Shown: positions 1 to 7,872 of the stretch, piece after piece
Position numbering within the stretch: position 1 is the first letter of the stretch
How the letters are laid out: each line of letters begins with the position of its first letter
Assembly: GCA_937900285.1 (NCBI GenBank)
Contig: CALCEM010000057.1
Span: forward strand, 1 to 29,778
DNA length: 29,778 nt
Direction of reading: 5' to 3'
Source: an uncultured Fretibacterium sp.
GTDB taxonomy: Bacteria > Synergistota > Synergistia > Synergistales > Aminobacteriaceae
Position numbers and translations under genes: made by a program
Notes under the pieces: generated by a model
Told to the model about the DNA's origin: nothing
What the model saw: only the letters and a program-made list of their open reading frames with translations
Databases searched by the model: none

Positions 1-325
<325 letters not shown>

Positions 326-397
326 GAAATTTTATTCTCTTCTTCATCGTAGCTTTTAAATTTTTTTTGCTGGTTTGCATGGAGTATTTATAAATTT

Positions 398-512
398 TCT
401 GGTGGCTTTTGCGACAGTGTTACACCCGGTTACATGCCGAACCCGGAAGTTAAGCCTGTTAGCGTCGATGGTACTATATGGGGTACATATGGGAGAGCAG
501 ATAACTGCCAGA
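398..512 (+). rRNA. 5S ribosomal RNA
   Basis: It contains the conserved 5S core (ATGCCGAACCCGGAAGTTAAGC at about 434-455). The ends TCTGG and CCAGA pair to form helix I, which sets the boundaries. The length of about 115 nt is normal. It is the last gene of the rRNA operon; no tRNA follows before the terminator. Confidence 0.93.
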
Positions 513-525
513 TTTAAATTTTTTC

Positions 526-560
526 GAGAGGTTATTTAATTTGAATGGCCTCTCTTTTTT
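526..560 (+). terminator. Rho-independent terminator of the rRNA operon
   Basis: GAGAGG (526-531) pairs with CCTCTC (549-554) and is followed directly by a run of six T. It lies 14 nt past the 5S end. Confidence 0.85.
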
Positions 561-585
561 GTAACAAAATTTATTAAAAAGGAGC

Positions 586-613
586 TTGACAAAGTAAAAT
601 GACCGTGTACAAT
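586..613 (+). promoter_or_regulatory. Candidate sigma-70 promoter at the start of the surface locus
   Basis: TTGACA (586-591) and TACAAT (608-613) are separated by 16 bp. The promoter overlaps the first codons of the open frame starting at 599, and transcription would begin inside the adjoining CCTCA repeat. This puts the ATG at 599 in doubt: either an upstream transcript is used or translation starts further downstream. Confidence 0.5.
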
Positions 614-1933
614 ACCTCACCTCACCTCACCTCACCTCACCGAAACCATAATTTTATACTTTCAACAATTTTAATTTTAATTGCTTCCGTCATAATCGGC
701 ACTGTTTTGATGTTCGTGGCTTATTCATTACCGGTCGAACCTATGCGGAAAAACGTCGCTAAATCTATCGACAGACTGTTAAAAGAAGATCAAAATAGAA
801 CTTGGATAGGGTGGAGACCTTTTGGCTATTCTGCAATAGGAAGTTTAACAGATTCAATTATGTATAATAATGCGACTTTTATTAATCCTGAAAATAATTC
901 AGTCATATATAATTCAATGATGAACCCAAGAGCGAAAATTATATATGACAATGAAAAAAATAATACAGAATCTACAAGTAATTATTTAAGTTTGGCAGTC
1001 TCATTAGGAGAAATAAAAACAAATGAGCAAATATCAATTTTTGAATACCCAAGATATTGGCACGGCTATTTAACTTATTTAAAACCTCTTTTTATGCTCT
1101 TAAATGTCCAGCAAATTAGATTTTTTAATTTTTTTATTTTGTCCGCTTTAACTTTGGCCGTTATCTTAAGATTTTTTTATATTACTAATTATAAATATAC
1201 TTCCGCTCTCGTTGTTGCCTTTTTAATAATCGATCCCGTTTCCGCTGCAATTTCAACATTTTATTCTCAAATGTATTATTTGACGTTAATCGCTCTCGTT
1301 CTTATAACTTTTAAAAATAATTATTTTTTGAAAAATTCACGATATTATTATTTATTCTTGTTTACTGGGATTATTACTTGTTATATTGATCATTTGTCTT
1401 CCCCGTTAATTTCCTTAGGAATCCCAATTACAGCATATTTAATAATAAATTCAGGTTCGTTTAATTTTAAACAAAATTTATTTTCAACTTTTATATTGTC
1501 TTTCGCTTGGAGCGTGGGTTATGTAGGAATGTGGGCAGGTAAATGGATAACTGCTTATTTATTAACAGGTAATAACGTAATTCAAGACGCTTTAAACAGA
1601 GTTTCACTGAGAATAAACGGTGAAAATGCTACCTGGAAATTTGTTTTTTCTCATATTCATGATTATTTACGAGTCGATTCGCATATTATTCCAATTTTGT
1701 TTATTTTGTGTCTATTAATCATAATAATTCCAATTTTAATTTTTTTAACAGTCAAATATAAAAAATATCGCATATCCCAAATAATTCCATTGATTTTTAT
1801 TAGCCTTTACCCGTTCATATGGTACGCTGTAGTACAAAATCATTCTATAATACACAGCACGGCAAGGAGATTATTATCTATATCAATTTTCGCAATTTTA
1901 AGCGCGGTATTTAAATATAACGAAAAAAATTAA
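599..1933 (+). CDS. Multi-spanning membrane protein, surface-locus paralogue 1
   Basis: A 444-residue protein rich in hydrophobic helices: an N-terminal membrane segment (about residues 18-42), a polar outside loop (about 45-145), then several further segments. It shares with the next two genes the motif PRYWHGY (near residue 150), IDPVSA, SPLISLGIP, GMWAGKW and a C-terminal QNHSIIH block. I do not recognise a named family; the many-helix layout and nearby glycan genes suggest a GT-C-like transferase or a flippase/polymerase, which is inference only. Its first 14 codons cover a promoter-like element and a pentamer repeat and have no counterpart in the paralogues, so the true start may differ. 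The AGGAG near 580 is rather far from the ATG. Confidence 0.7.
   Translation: MTVYNTSPHLTSPHRNHNFILSTILILIASVIIGTVLMFVAYSLPVEPMRKNVAKSIDRLLKEDQNRTWIGWRPFGYSAIGSLTDSIMYNNATFINPENNSVIYNSMMNPRAKIIYDNEKNNTESTSNYLSLAVSLGEIKTNEQISIFEYPRYWHGYLTYLKPLFMLLNVQQIRFFNFFILSALTLAVILRFFYITNYKYTSALVVAFLIIDPVSAAISTFYSQMYYLTLIALVLITFKNNYFLKNSRYYYLFLFTGIITCYIDHLSSPLISLGIPITAYLIINSGSFNFKQNLFSTFILSFAWSVGYVGMWAGKWITAYLLTGNNVIQDALNRVSLRINGENATWKFVFSHIHDYLRVDSHIIPILFILCLLIIIIPILIFLTVKYKKYRISQIIPLIFISLYPFIWYAVVQNHSIIHSTARRLLSISIFAILSAVFKYNEKN
614..641 (+). repeat. Pentanucleotide tandem repeat, about 5 units of ACCTC
   Basis: There are five consecutive 5-bp units plus three bases. The repeat sits at codons 6-14 of the frame opening at 599 and immediately after the candidate -10 box. 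Five is not a multiple of three, so gain or loss of one unit would shift the reading frame or change the distance from transcription start to the coding sequence. Confidence 0.85.
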
Positions 1934-1975
1934 TTTCTGAGCTTGATATTTTTAAACTTTTTGTTAAATTTCTAA

Positions 1976-2010
1976 GAGGCTTAATTTATCATTGAGTCTC
2001 CTTTTTTATT
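1976..2010 (+). terminator. Rho-independent terminator after paralogue 1
   Basis: GAGGCTTAA (1976-1984) pairs with TTGAGTCTC (1992-2000), nine pairs with two G-T wobbles and a 7-nt loop, followed by a T-rich run. It would separate paralogue 1 from paralogues 2 and 3 unless read-through occurs. Confidence 0.7.
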
Positions 2011-2041
2011 TAATTTTAAATTTTAATTCAGGTGAAAATTT

Positions 2042-3244
2042 TTGAAACTCATCAGAAATATTTTTTTTATAATAATGTCATCAATTTTAATCGGTGCATT
2101 ACTCTTAATAAGCGTTTATTTAATTCCAACAGATAAGATTAACGAAAATATTTTTAATACTCCTGATTCATTTTCAGTTAAAGCGGAACTATTTTCATGG
2201 GCCGGCCTGCCTCTTAAATCTCCTTTTACGGTTTCTTTCGGCACAACTGATAAATATATGATGCAAATTTCAGCCTCAAATTATAACGCTTCAGCAATTT
2301 TTAAAGCCATGTTAAACCCCATTGACTCCCAAAATAATTTTTATCCTAGATATTGGCACGGATATACGATTTTTTTGAAGCCGTTATTATATTTTTTTGA
2401 CGTAAACCAAATTAAATTTATAAATGCATTCCTACAAATTATTTTACTCGCATTCGTCTCATTTAAAATTTATAAAATATTCGGCTTAAAATTATTAATT
2501 GCTTTTCTCATAACAATTATTTTTATTGATCCAGTTTCGTCCGCTATATGTTTAGCTTATTCACCAATGTATTACATTATGTTATTTGCGGTTATGTATG
2601 TCCTGAAAAAAAATTTTTATTTAATTGAAAATCAGAATTATATTTATTTTTTCTTGATCGCCGGAATCGTTACAGCCTTTTTTGATTTCTTAACATACCC
2701 CCTGATAACTTTGGGCATCCCTTTAATATTTTACGTATTATTAAATAATAATTTCGCATCCTCAAAAAAAATTTATGACATCTTAAAATTTTCGATTTAT
2801 TGGAGCTTCGGTTATGCATCAATGTGGTCCGGTAAATGGGTAATCTCTTATTTATTGACTGGTTATAACACTTTCGCAAATGCCTTTAACGCAATGACAG
2901 AACGCACTCAAGGTTTTAATGAATATTTCGGGCAAAATATAAATATTAAATTAGCTCTTTCACGAATAACTCAAAATTTTAATATTTTAATTTTCGTCGT
3001 TATATTTTTATGCATCATGGCCGGAATAATTTTTTATATCGCAAGAATTTTAATCAGGAATAAATATTATTTTTACGAAATTCTGCCATTAATATTAATT
3101 AGCTTATATCCGTTTGGATGGTATTTAATTTTACAGAATCACTCTGTTTTACATTACTATTTCACAAATAAAATTTTGTCCGTTTCGTTGTTTGCTATGA
3201 TGTGCGCAATAATTCAATTAAATAAATTAAAAGGGAAGGCGTAA
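2042..3244 (+). CDS. Multi-spanning membrane protein, surface-locus paralogue 2
   Basis: A 400-residue hydrophobic protein with a TTG start preceded by AGGTGA at suitable spacing. The N-terminal helix (about residues 6-28) is followed by a shorter outside loop than in its neighbours, then FYPRYWHGY near residue 100, FIDPVSSA, FLTYPLITLGIP, SMWSGKW and a C-terminal LYPFGW plus QNHSVLHYY block. The conserved charged and aromatic motifs recur at the same relative places as in paralogues 1 and 3, so the three arose by tandem duplication. Function unknown; a membrane-embedded sugar or lipid transferase is a guess. Paralogue 3 begins three bases after its stop, which indicates co-translation. Confidence 0.8.
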   Translation: MKLIRNIFFIIMSSILIGALLLISVYLIPTDKINENIFNTPDSFSVKAELFSWAGLPLKSPFTVSFGTTDKYMMQISASNYNASAIFKAMLNPIDSQNNFYPRYWHGYTIFLKPLLYFFDVNQIKFINAFLQIILLAFVSFKIYKIFGLKLLIAFLITIIFIDPVSSAICLAYSPMYYIMLFAVMYVLKKNFYLIENQNYIYFFLIAGIVTAFFDFLTYPLITLGIPLIFYVLLNNNFASSKKIYDILKFSIYWSFGYASMWSGKWVISYLLTGYNTFANAFNAMTERTQGFNEYFGQNINIKLALSRITQNFNILIFVVIFLCIMAGIIFYIARILIRNKYYFYEILPLILISLYPFGWYLILQNHSVLHYYFTNKILSVSLFAMMCAIIQLNKLKGKA

Positions 3245-3247
3245 ATT

Positions 3248-4495
3248 TTGAAAGCTATCAGAAATTTTATATTTATAATTTTTGTTTCGATCATACTCGG
3301 AATTATTTTAATGTGCTCGGCTTATTCAATTCCAAATAATAATATACGCGAAAATATTTCAAGCTCAATTAATTTATTATTACGTGAAGGCGGTTATAAT
3401 TCCTGGCTCGGATTCTCTGGACGCAAATTTTATTCTACTGCTGACGGCGCAACTGATGCAATTATGTTAAACAACGCTTTATATTATGAAAACGACTCAA
3501 TAATTTTTAATGCCATGATGAACCCAAGAAAAATTTTTAAAATTAATGAGAATACTAACAACGACAATATTTTAATTGAAATCTTAGCCGAATCAGTTAA
3601 AAATAATAATAATGCATCTATAAATTTTTATCCCAGATATTGGCACGGGTATTTAATTTTTCTTAAGCCGCTTTTAAATTTTTTCACGGTCGCTCAATTA
3701 AGAATTATTAATTTTATTTTGCAAGTCTCAATTTTAATATTGATCATCGCTAAACTATTTAAACGCACGAATTTTAAATTTATTCTCGCTTTCATTCTCT
3801 CAATAATTTTTATTGATCCAGTAAATTCCGCAAAATGCTTCCAGTATTCAGGAGTTTATTACATCACGTTAATTTCAATTTTAGTAATGCTGTCGAAAAA
3901 TTTTAATTATTTATATTTATTTCTGCTCAACGGAATTTTAACGGCCTTTATAGATTTCCTGACTTATCCGCTTACAACTTTAGGGATTCCGTTAATAATT
4001 TATTTGATCTTAAATCCGGAATCAAAATTAATTACAATCTTTAAATTTTCGCTGTCATGGCTGATGGGTTATTCTGGAATGTGGTCGGGCAAATGGCTCG
4101 CAAATTATTTTTTTACTGGTTATAACATTTTTTCAGATGTTTCAAACGCCATCAACGACAGAATACACGGAACAAGCGCATATTTTGGAAGATCCGTAAC
4201 TTGGAATTTAGTATATGATCACGTTAAAAATTTAAATTATTCTTGGATTATCGCTTTAATATTTATAGCATCAATAATAATTTTTCTCGCGATAATTTTA
4301 AGAGCCGTCAAATTAAAAATTACAAGTTTAAATAATATTTTGCCGTTGATCGTAGTGAGTTTATATCCTGTTATATGGTTCGCGTTGTTGCAGAATCACT
4401 CAATAATACATTATTTTTTCACATATAAAATTTTTTCAATAACATTTTTCGCGGTTCTGGTAATCTTAATAAAATGCTTGAATTACGAAAAATAA
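3248..4495 (+). CDS. Multi-spanning membrane protein, surface-locus paralogue 3
   Basis: A 415-residue protein with a TTG start right after paralogue 2, whose final GGGAAGGCG codons probably supply the ribosome site. Its N-terminus (MKAIRNFIFII) closely matches that of paralogue 2, and its loop region (LLREGG, SWLGF, DAIMLNNA, MMNPRK) resembles paralogue 1. The shared motifs FYPRYWHGY, FIDPVNSAK, FLTYPLTTLGIP, GMWSGKW and LLQNHSIIHYFF are all present. It therefore combines features of both neighbours. No catalytic assignment can be made. Codon and base use is extremely AT-rich, as in the whole 599-6472 block and unlike the phage region that follows. Confidence 0.8.
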   Translation: MKAIRNFIFIIFVSIILGIILMCSAYSIPNNNIRENISSSINLLLREGGYNSWLGFSGRKFYSTADGATDAIMLNNALYYENDSIIFNAMMNPRKIFKINENTNNDNILIEILAESVKNNNNASINFYPRYWHGYLIFLKPLLNFFTVAQLRIINFILQVSILILIIAKLFKRTNFKFILAFILSIIFIDPVNSAKCFQYSGVYYITLISILVMLSKNFNYLYLFLLNGILTAFIDFLTYPLTTLGIPLIIYLILNPESKLITIFKFSLSWLMGYSGMWSGKWLANYFFTGYNIFSDVSNAINDRIHGTSAYFGRSVTWNLVYDHVKNLNYSWIIALIFIASIIIFLAIILRAVKLKITSLNNILPLIVVSLYPVIWFALLQNHSIIHYFFTYKIFSITFFAVLVILIKCLNYEK

Positions 4496-4532
4496 CGCGT
4501 AATATAATCCATTAAATATAAATAAATTTTTT

Positions 4533-6182
4533 ATGGAGCTTATTTATAAATTGTTACGTAAATTATTTTTAACATTCTGCGCCGTGTATATTTTTTTATT
4601 CTGCTGGCTCGGAAGTTTCGCATATCCTCAAGCTGATGATTTTAATTTTAAAGCCGATGTTTTAAATGTTAATTCAATCGGGAAATTTTTCGGCGTTCAA
4701 AAAGATTTATATTTTAATCTGCATGGCCGTGTTTTAAATTCTTTTATAATGACTTCGCTGGGATTATTGAATTATGATTTATATTATAAATTTTTCGCGT
4801 TCGGAACAATTTTATTTTATATATCAGCGTTATATTATTTGAGCAGGAATTTTAAATTAACTTTAATTTTTTCGGCTGTAACTCTCGCATTTGTTCCGTA
4901 TTTAAACGAGTCATTATATTGGATGACTGGTTCAGCGCATTTTATTTCAGCGAGTTTAATTTTAATAATAATCTCATTGGCATATAAAGCATTTAATAAT
5001 AATTTCATCGCTTTAATATTTTGTGCGATCCTGATTTTTTTAAACGGGACTTTACTAGAACAGCCCTGCGCATTTCAAATTTTAATATTTATGTTCACGT
5101 TAATATATTTCGTCAGCATAAAAAATTTTCGTAACGCAACAATTTCAATTATGTTTATAATAATTTCGTTCGGAGCATTTTCGACGGTATATTTTTCGCC
5201 TGCGACATCGTTAAGAATGGGAAATATTGCCAAAATGAATTTTATTTCACATTTAGCGCGGGCATTAATGGTAAGTGCTGGATTTGGATTTTTTACGGTT
5301 ATAAAATTTTTCGTCAAGCCAATAATTTACGCATTAATATTATTTCTGCCTGATGTTCATAAAAATATTTTTGAGACCAAATTAAAATTTAAGCACATAA
5401 TTTTTATTGTTGCGTTAATAGCTTTTTCGATGCAATTTATAACGGGCTGGGCTTTGGGAGTTGGTCAACCTCCGCGCGGTGAAAGTTTAGCATTATTTTT
5501 CATGTTTATAGCCTGGAATTTGTTATTAATATTTTTTTACGACGGCAAATTTATAAAGTCAAATAAATTTTACAAGTTCAGATATTTATATTTAATTTTA
5601 GCGTTCCTGATCAGTTTCAATTCTCACGATGTAATAAAAAATTTGCTCGAAGCTCCGGAATATTTGGCCGAAAATATAAAACGTTCGGAACTCGTTGAAA
5701 TGCAAAAGGCTCAAGGGATCAAAAATATTATTGTGCCGATATTGAATTTAAAACCCGACATGCTTTATTTTTGGGATATTACTCCGTATGATGGCGATTA
5801 TAAAAATTTATCGTATTCGGAAGTTCACGGGATCAATAAAATTTACGCGCTGCCTCAAGTTTTATATAATAATAAAAGTGAAACGCAAAAATTTCTAAAC
5901 GGAGATTTTACGCCATTTATAAATATTGCTGAAGCCGGGAATATTGACGCTCAAATTTTAGCTGGAGAATTATACGATTCGAGGGGGCGTGTACCTGGTA
6001 AAAATATTATTTCTGATGATAATCTCGCAATAAAATATTATTTAATGGCTGCTGAAAATAAAAATAATTTCGCGTATAGACGTTTAATCAGCAGGTATGT
6101 AATCGGGAGCAATAACGTAAAAAATTTAAGAGGAGCATTATATTATTTTTTATTGTACGAATTAAGCTCGATAAAATTATAA
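4533..6182 (+). CDS. DUF6056-like multi-spanning membrane protein with Sel1-like tail
   Basis: A 549-residue protein. A signal-anchor helix (about 10-30) is followed by YPQADDFNF, the acidic pair typical of DUF6056-like proteins and other GT-C-style membrane proteins near the outer face of the first loop. Several more hydrophobic segments follow, including a region reading LNESLYWMTGSAHF, which family members also carry. From about residue 465 to the end the sequence becomes soluble and reads as Sel1-type repeats: AEAGNIDAQ, LAIKYYLMAAE and a run of alpha-helical pairs. Likely a surface-glycan or lipid-linked-sugar protein acting at the membrane; the substrate is unknown. It lies in the same direction as its neighbours after a short gap. 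Confidence 0.75.
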   Translation: MELIYKLLRKLFLTFCAVYIFLFCWLGSFAYPQADDFNFKADVLNVNSIGKFFGVQKDLYFNLHGRVLNSFIMTSLGLLNYDLYYKFFAFGTILFYISALYYLSRNFKLTLIFSAVTLAFVPYLNESLYWMTGSAHFISASLILIIISLAYKAFNNNFIALIFCAILIFLNGTLLEQPCAFQILIFMFTLIYFVSIKNFRNATISIMFIIISFGAFSTVYFSPATSLRMGNIAKMNFISHLARALMVSAGFGFFTVIKFFVKPIIYALILFLPDVHKNIFETKLKFKHIIFIVALIAFSMQFITGWALGVGQPPRGESLALFFMFIAWNLLLIFFYDGKFIKSNKFYKFRYLYLILAFLISFNSHDVIKNLLEAPEYLAENIKRSELVEMQKAQGIKNIIVPILNLKPDMLYFWDITPYDGDYKNLSYSEVHGINKIYALPQVLYNNKSETQKFLNGDFTPFINIAEAGNIDAQILAGELYDSRGRVPGKNIISDDNLAIKYYLMAAENKNNFAYRRLISRYVIGSNNVKNLRGALYYFLLYELSSIKL

Positions 6183-6211
6183 AAAATACATAAAAAGGCG
6201 GTTGAAAAATT

Positions 6212-6472
6212 TTGAGTACTAATTTCGGACGCACGGACATAATGGATCAGGGATCAGGGATCAGGGATCAAGATCAGGATATACCCGTAATTTTTTATCA
6301 TGAAGGCAATCAGGAATATTTGAATTATGCATTAAGACAGGCAGAAAAATTTAATAAAACAGTAATATTATTGTGAGACGAATCAAATAAAATTTTTTCC
6401 TCAAACTGGTACGACATAAATTTACTTAATAATTTGCCGAATTTGCCTATACTTTATTTCTTTATGGTATAA
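6212..6472 (+). pseudogene. Truncated glycosyltransferase-like gene with internal stop
   Basis: A TTG start with an upstream AAAGGCGG reads STNFGRTDIMDQ, then IPVIFYHEGNQEYLNYALRQ, which resembles the N-terminus of a glycosyltransferase-like family that begins with VIF-H-GNQ-YL. At codon 55 an in-frame TGA (6374-6376) stands where I would expect glycine (VILLG-DESNK); the frame then continues with DESNKIFSSNWYDINLLNNLP. All recognisable similarity ends near 6465 and a stop follows at 6470-6472, so about two thirds of the gene is missing. Loss coincides with the change to phage-like sequence, so insertion or deletion at the junction is the likely cause. TGA is clearly a stop elsewhere in the window, so this is mutation rather than recoding. 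Confidence 0.7.
6244..6278 (+). repeat. Heptanucleotide tandem repeat GGATCAG
   Basis: Three perfect GGATCAG units (6244-6264), one with a final A (6265-6271) and a degenerate fifth. It lies at codons 11-22 of the truncated glycosyltransferase-like gene. The unit of seven would shift the frame on each slip, the layout of a phase-variable gene. Confidence 0.85.
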
Positions 6473-6481
6473 AAATACAAT

Positions 6482-6500
6482 TTAAAGTCTTATTTGTCAA
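6482..6500 (+). repeat. 19-bp direct repeat at the left phage junction (copy 1)
   Basis: TTAAAGTCTTATTTGTCAA is identical to 23881-23899, where it forms the -35 box and one operator half-site of the leftward repressor promoter. Here the -10 box and the second half-site are missing. It lies about 10-20 bases right of where host similarity ends. No gene lies between 6473 and 6639. Confidence 0.8.
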
Positions 6501-6639
6501 TAGTTTGAAGAAAGATTTATGAGAAATTTTTTATTCTCTCACTTAACACACTGTCAATATGTTTTATTAAGTTGTCTAAATATAACTCGCATATAGCTAT
6601 TTCCATTGACCTGATACGTATTCATGCTATCCACCTCTC

Positions 6640-7053
6640 TTACCAAGTTCGAATTAAAATTGCCGCAACAGTCAGTGCAATACCAATGTATCCCATATCT
6701 GAACAAAACGGGAGGTCGCGATTATAAACATATGCTGTTACTTCTCCTTCTTTCAAAAGCCTACGCTCATCTTGCCATTCTTCGGGATAATCACTAACAA
6801 ACAGGTAACTGTCCAGTGTACCTGCTTTCGTGTATGTGCGAATGACAGCATAAACAAGAGTGTTAAACTGTTGCTCAAATTCCCTGACCCGTTTCAAGTC
6901 TTCACCATCAATCCAGAAAAAAGCACCAGCAGGTGGTTCGCTGATGCTAATCTTTCCTAACTTGTCAAACTGCTCGATGGTCTGCTCAAAGATACCTAAC
7001 GCTTTCATTCGGCTAATTGCTTCAGCCTTCTTTTTCTCTATACTGACGTTCAC
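6640..7053 (-). CDS. Conserved hypothetical phage protein
   Basis: A 137-residue protein starting with GTG that overlaps the upstream gene's stop (GTGA), so it is translationally coupled and last in the leftward operon. It reads like a family often seen in phages and integrative elements of Bacillota: an N-terminal helical part (about 1-35, MKALGI...IEQFDKLGK), then LFWIDGE-like text (residues 46-52), YLFVSDYPEEWQDER near the middle and a C-terminal SDMGYIGIALT...IRTW. The function of that family is unknown to me. There is no membrane segment strong enough to call, though residues 120-133 are hydrophobic. About 170 nt of AT-rich DNA without genes separates it from the left junction. Confidence 0.75.
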   Translation of the reverse strand: MNVSIEKKKAEAISRMKALGIFEQTIEQFDKLGKISISEPPAGAFFWIDGEDLKRVREFEQQFNTLVYAVIRTYTKAGTLDSYLFVSDYPEEWQDERRLLKEGEVTAYVYNRDLPFCSDMGYIGIALTVAAILIRTW

Positions 7054-7460
7054 AACAACATCTTCTTCCTTGCTTCTCCCAACAATTCCTCGACTGACTG
7101 GCCATGTCTTGCTAGTTGCTCATCAAGAACCTTACGGACTTCCTGCAGAGCATTATTATCAATGTCAATTACATACGTCACACCGTCATAATCTAGAAAT
7201 TCAATGCATGTGTCAATTTTTAACGGGAGAAAACCATTTAAACCAATGAAGAAATCACAAACATTTTCATCATGCTCCATTGACATACCCCGTACCTCTG
7301 TCAATAACCTGCATAGCTCATTAGTTGCCTCGATAGGAACTATAACTGTTGGGAAGACTGTCGGATAAGTAACATAAGCCTGATCCCATCCAAAATAATC
7401 TAGATTATCAACTCTTTTAGTGATTAATATTGCTTCACGTACTTTGTCTTTCTTTAGCAT
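7050..7460 (-). CDS. Hypothetical phage protein
   Basis: 136 residues, ATG start preceded by GAGGAT. It is acidic and mixed alpha/beta (LDYFGWDQAYVTYPTVFPTVIVPIEATNELCRLL and so on, then a C-terminal helix EVRKVLDEQLARHGQ). No motif is recognised. It sits second to last in the leftward early operon, three bases after the 80-residue gene and overlapping the next gene by 4 nt. The tight packing supports a real gene. Confidence 0.7.
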   Translation of the reverse strand: MLKKDKVREAILITKRVDNLDYFGWDQAYVTYPTVFPTVIVPIEATNELCRLLTEVRGMSMEHDENVCDFFIGLNGFLPLKIDTCIEFLDYDGVTYVIDIDNNALQEVRKVLDEQLARHGQSVEELLGEARKKMLL

Positions 7461-7462
7461 GT

Positions 7463-7705
7463 TTAATCCTCGCTTTCTGCTGAATAATACTTGCTGTTCT
7501 TAGGGCGTTGGGCTGAGTTCCAACGATAGCCTGCCTCGCGGTCTGCCTGAGCATTCAGGCGATTATGCTCTCGTGTTCTCTCACGTGCTACTTCAAAGCG
7601 GTTCAAAATATTAAGGAGCTGTGTGGCAAGCTCCTTTTTGCCGCTGCTCACCAGCTCCCAATGAATGCGCTTCAACAACGTGTATTCATCGTTCTTCAAT
7701 CTCAT
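7463..7705 (-). CDS. Small hypothetical phage protein
   Basis: 80 residues, rich in Arg, Glu and Lys. The first half looks helical (DEYTLLKRIHWELVSSGKK, then LLNILNRFEVARERTREHN); the end is polar. Its ATG overlaps the stop of the preceding gene (ATGA) and it ends two bases before the next start, so it belongs to the coupled leftward operon. Not recognised. Confidence 0.65.
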   Translation of the reverse strand: MRLKNDEYTLLKRIHWELVSSGKKELATQLLNILNRFEVARERTREHNRLNAQADREAGYRWNSAQRPKNSKYYSAESED

Positions 7706-7872
7706 TGTGCGTCTGCCTCATTATTGTCTGTCTGAGGATCATGCCATTTCAGACCTCGTTCATTGTAAAGCGGTATCCAGTGAGCTTCGTAGAAGTCGTA
7801 ACCTGCTCCGTCAATACCGAAGAAATAACCAAATTCTTCACTCTTGAAGATACGAAATCCACACTTAGACAT
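7702..7872 (-). CDS. 3' part of a frameshifted conserved phage gene
   Basis: The frame is open from 7965, but only the text from about 7896 downward is protein-like: ERDGIKQMSKCGFRIF, then YFFGIDGAGYDFYEAHWIPLY. In phage relatives as I recall them this block continues directly from LPIWGPMWTFG, which here is encoded at the end of the upstream gene in another frame. The two parts are displaced by one base within a GAGAGAGA tract at about 7885-7896. The start given is the ATG at 7872, which overlaps the upstream stop and could allow reinitiation (56 residues). Either the gene is broken, or the shift is made during translation, or it is a sequencing indel. Confidence 0.6.
   Translation of the reverse strand: MSKCGFRIFKSEEFGYFFGIDGAGYDFYEAHWIPLYNERGLKWHDPQTDNNEADAQ

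Noticed and set aside
6212..6472. TGA read as glycine or another amino acid (alternative genetic code)
   Set aside because: Many genes here end at TGA in tight ATGA overlaps with proper lengths, so TGA is a normal stop; only this damaged fragment reads through it.
6521..6538. GAGAA / TTCTC inverted repeat as terminator of the leftward operon
   Set aside because: Only five AT-rich pairs and no T run on the strand that would need it.
6473..6639. tRNA or other RNA gene as integration target at the left junction
   Set aside because: No cloverleaf-like arms, TTC-loop text or tRNA 3' end can be seen; the junction falls within a protein-coding fragment.
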